Origin: Brevundimonas poindexterae
GTDB lineage: Bacteria > Pseudomonadota > Alphaproteobacteria > Caulobacterales > Caulobacteraceae
Assembly: GCF_020524625.1 (NCBI RefSeq)
Contig: NZ_JAIVLL010000001.1
Location: forward strand, 744,001 to 808,000
Direction: 5' to 3'
DNA length: 64,000 nt
Part shown: piece after piece, positions 63,892 to 64,000 of the stretch
Layout: each line of letters starts with the position of its first letter
Position numbering within the stretch: the first letter of the stretch is position 1
Notes under the pieces: generated by a model
The model's input: the letters and a program-made list of their open reading frames with translations, nothing else
The model's database searches: none
Told to the model about the DNA's origin: nothing
Position numbers and translations under genes: made by a program

Positions 63892-64000
63892 GCGACCACC
63901 TCGGGCTGGGCGCCAAGCGACAGGGCGGCGGCGCGGAAGGCCTCTCCCCGTGCCTCGAAGTCGGGAAACTGGTCGAAGCTGGCAGCGGCCGGGCTCAACA
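63888..64000 (-). CDS. murD: UDP-N-acetylmuramoylalanine-D-glutamate ligase, C-terminal end
   Basis: Only the last 37 codons or so are in the window. They read LLSPAAASFDQFPDFEARGE in the conserved C-terminal Mur-ligase region, where MurD has SPACASFDxFxxFxxRG. The frame ends in a stop that overlaps the ftsW start (ATGA). murD-ftsW-murG is the normal dcw order. The rest of the gene lies beyond 64000. Confidence 0.88.
   Translation of the reverse strand, partial: LSPAAASFDQFPDFEARGEAFRAAALSLGAQPEVVA

Overview
This 64-kb, very GC-rich window looks like chromosome from an alphaproteobacterium of the order Caulobacterales, most likely Brevundimonas or a close relative. The genus is an inference from gene content. 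Supporting evidence: a CcrM-type GANTC methyltransferase with a CtrA-like promoter box, a fliF-fliG-fliH(flbE)-fliN-flbD-flhA flagellar operon, a DUF3008 protein, dense overlapping gene chains and a division/cell-wall (dcw) cluster ending in ftsQ-ftsA-ftsZ-lpxC. I found no tRNA, rRNA, CRISPR array, insertion sequence or prophage.

Layout. 1-1021: a DUF3008 gene, then about 700 bases of non-coding DNA with two inverted copies of a palindromic repeat and several strong stem-loops. 1022-6233 (minus): an isoprenoid block read hdac-like, histidine phosphatase, xseB, csaA-like, ispA, dxs. 6300-9447: a GNAT enzyme, a VWA/CoxE-like protein, small secreted proteins and a CsbD stress protein. 9530-13829: a Nudix hydrolase, then a three-gene signalling group (CHASE3 histidine kinase, CheY-like regulator, receiver-HisKA_2 hybrid) and a membrane protein. 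13837-21918 (minus): the early flagellar operon, with a class A beta-lactamase gene set between flbD and flhA and overlapping flhA. 22009-26912: amino-acid dehydrogenase, lipoprotein hydrolase, thioesterase, GST and a NupC transporter. 27078-30362: an exported caspase-like protease with four PPC-like repeats, followed by a DUF4349 lipoprotein. 30359-38690: ilvE, an OmpR/EnvZ-type pair, proC, ybjN, ubiK, and lgt-midA-pgeF.

38695-51152 (minus) holds the distal dcw cluster: murC, a GFA-family gene, murB, ddl, ftsQ, ftsA, a TonB-dependent receptor, ftsZ, lpxC. 61605-64000 (minus) holds its proximal part: murD (cut by the window end), ftsW, murG. Between murG and murC lies a 10-kb block with ccrM, mutY, dciA, two dsbA-like genes, smc, a WecG/TagA glycosyltransferase and four small secreted proteins. 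Peptidoglycan precursor synthesis, Z-ring assembly, DNA methylation and chromosome condensation therefore sit side by side. The ftsZ and ccrM upstream regions both carry CtrA-like half-sites and GANTC sites, consistent with cell-cycle control as known in Caulobacter.

The points most worth following up are the beta-lactamase inside the flagellar operon, the GFA gene coupled at both ends inside the dcw cluster, the TonB receptor between ftsA and ftsZ, the exported PPC-caspase with its DUF4349 neighbour, and a small family of two-cysteine secreted proteins next to murG.
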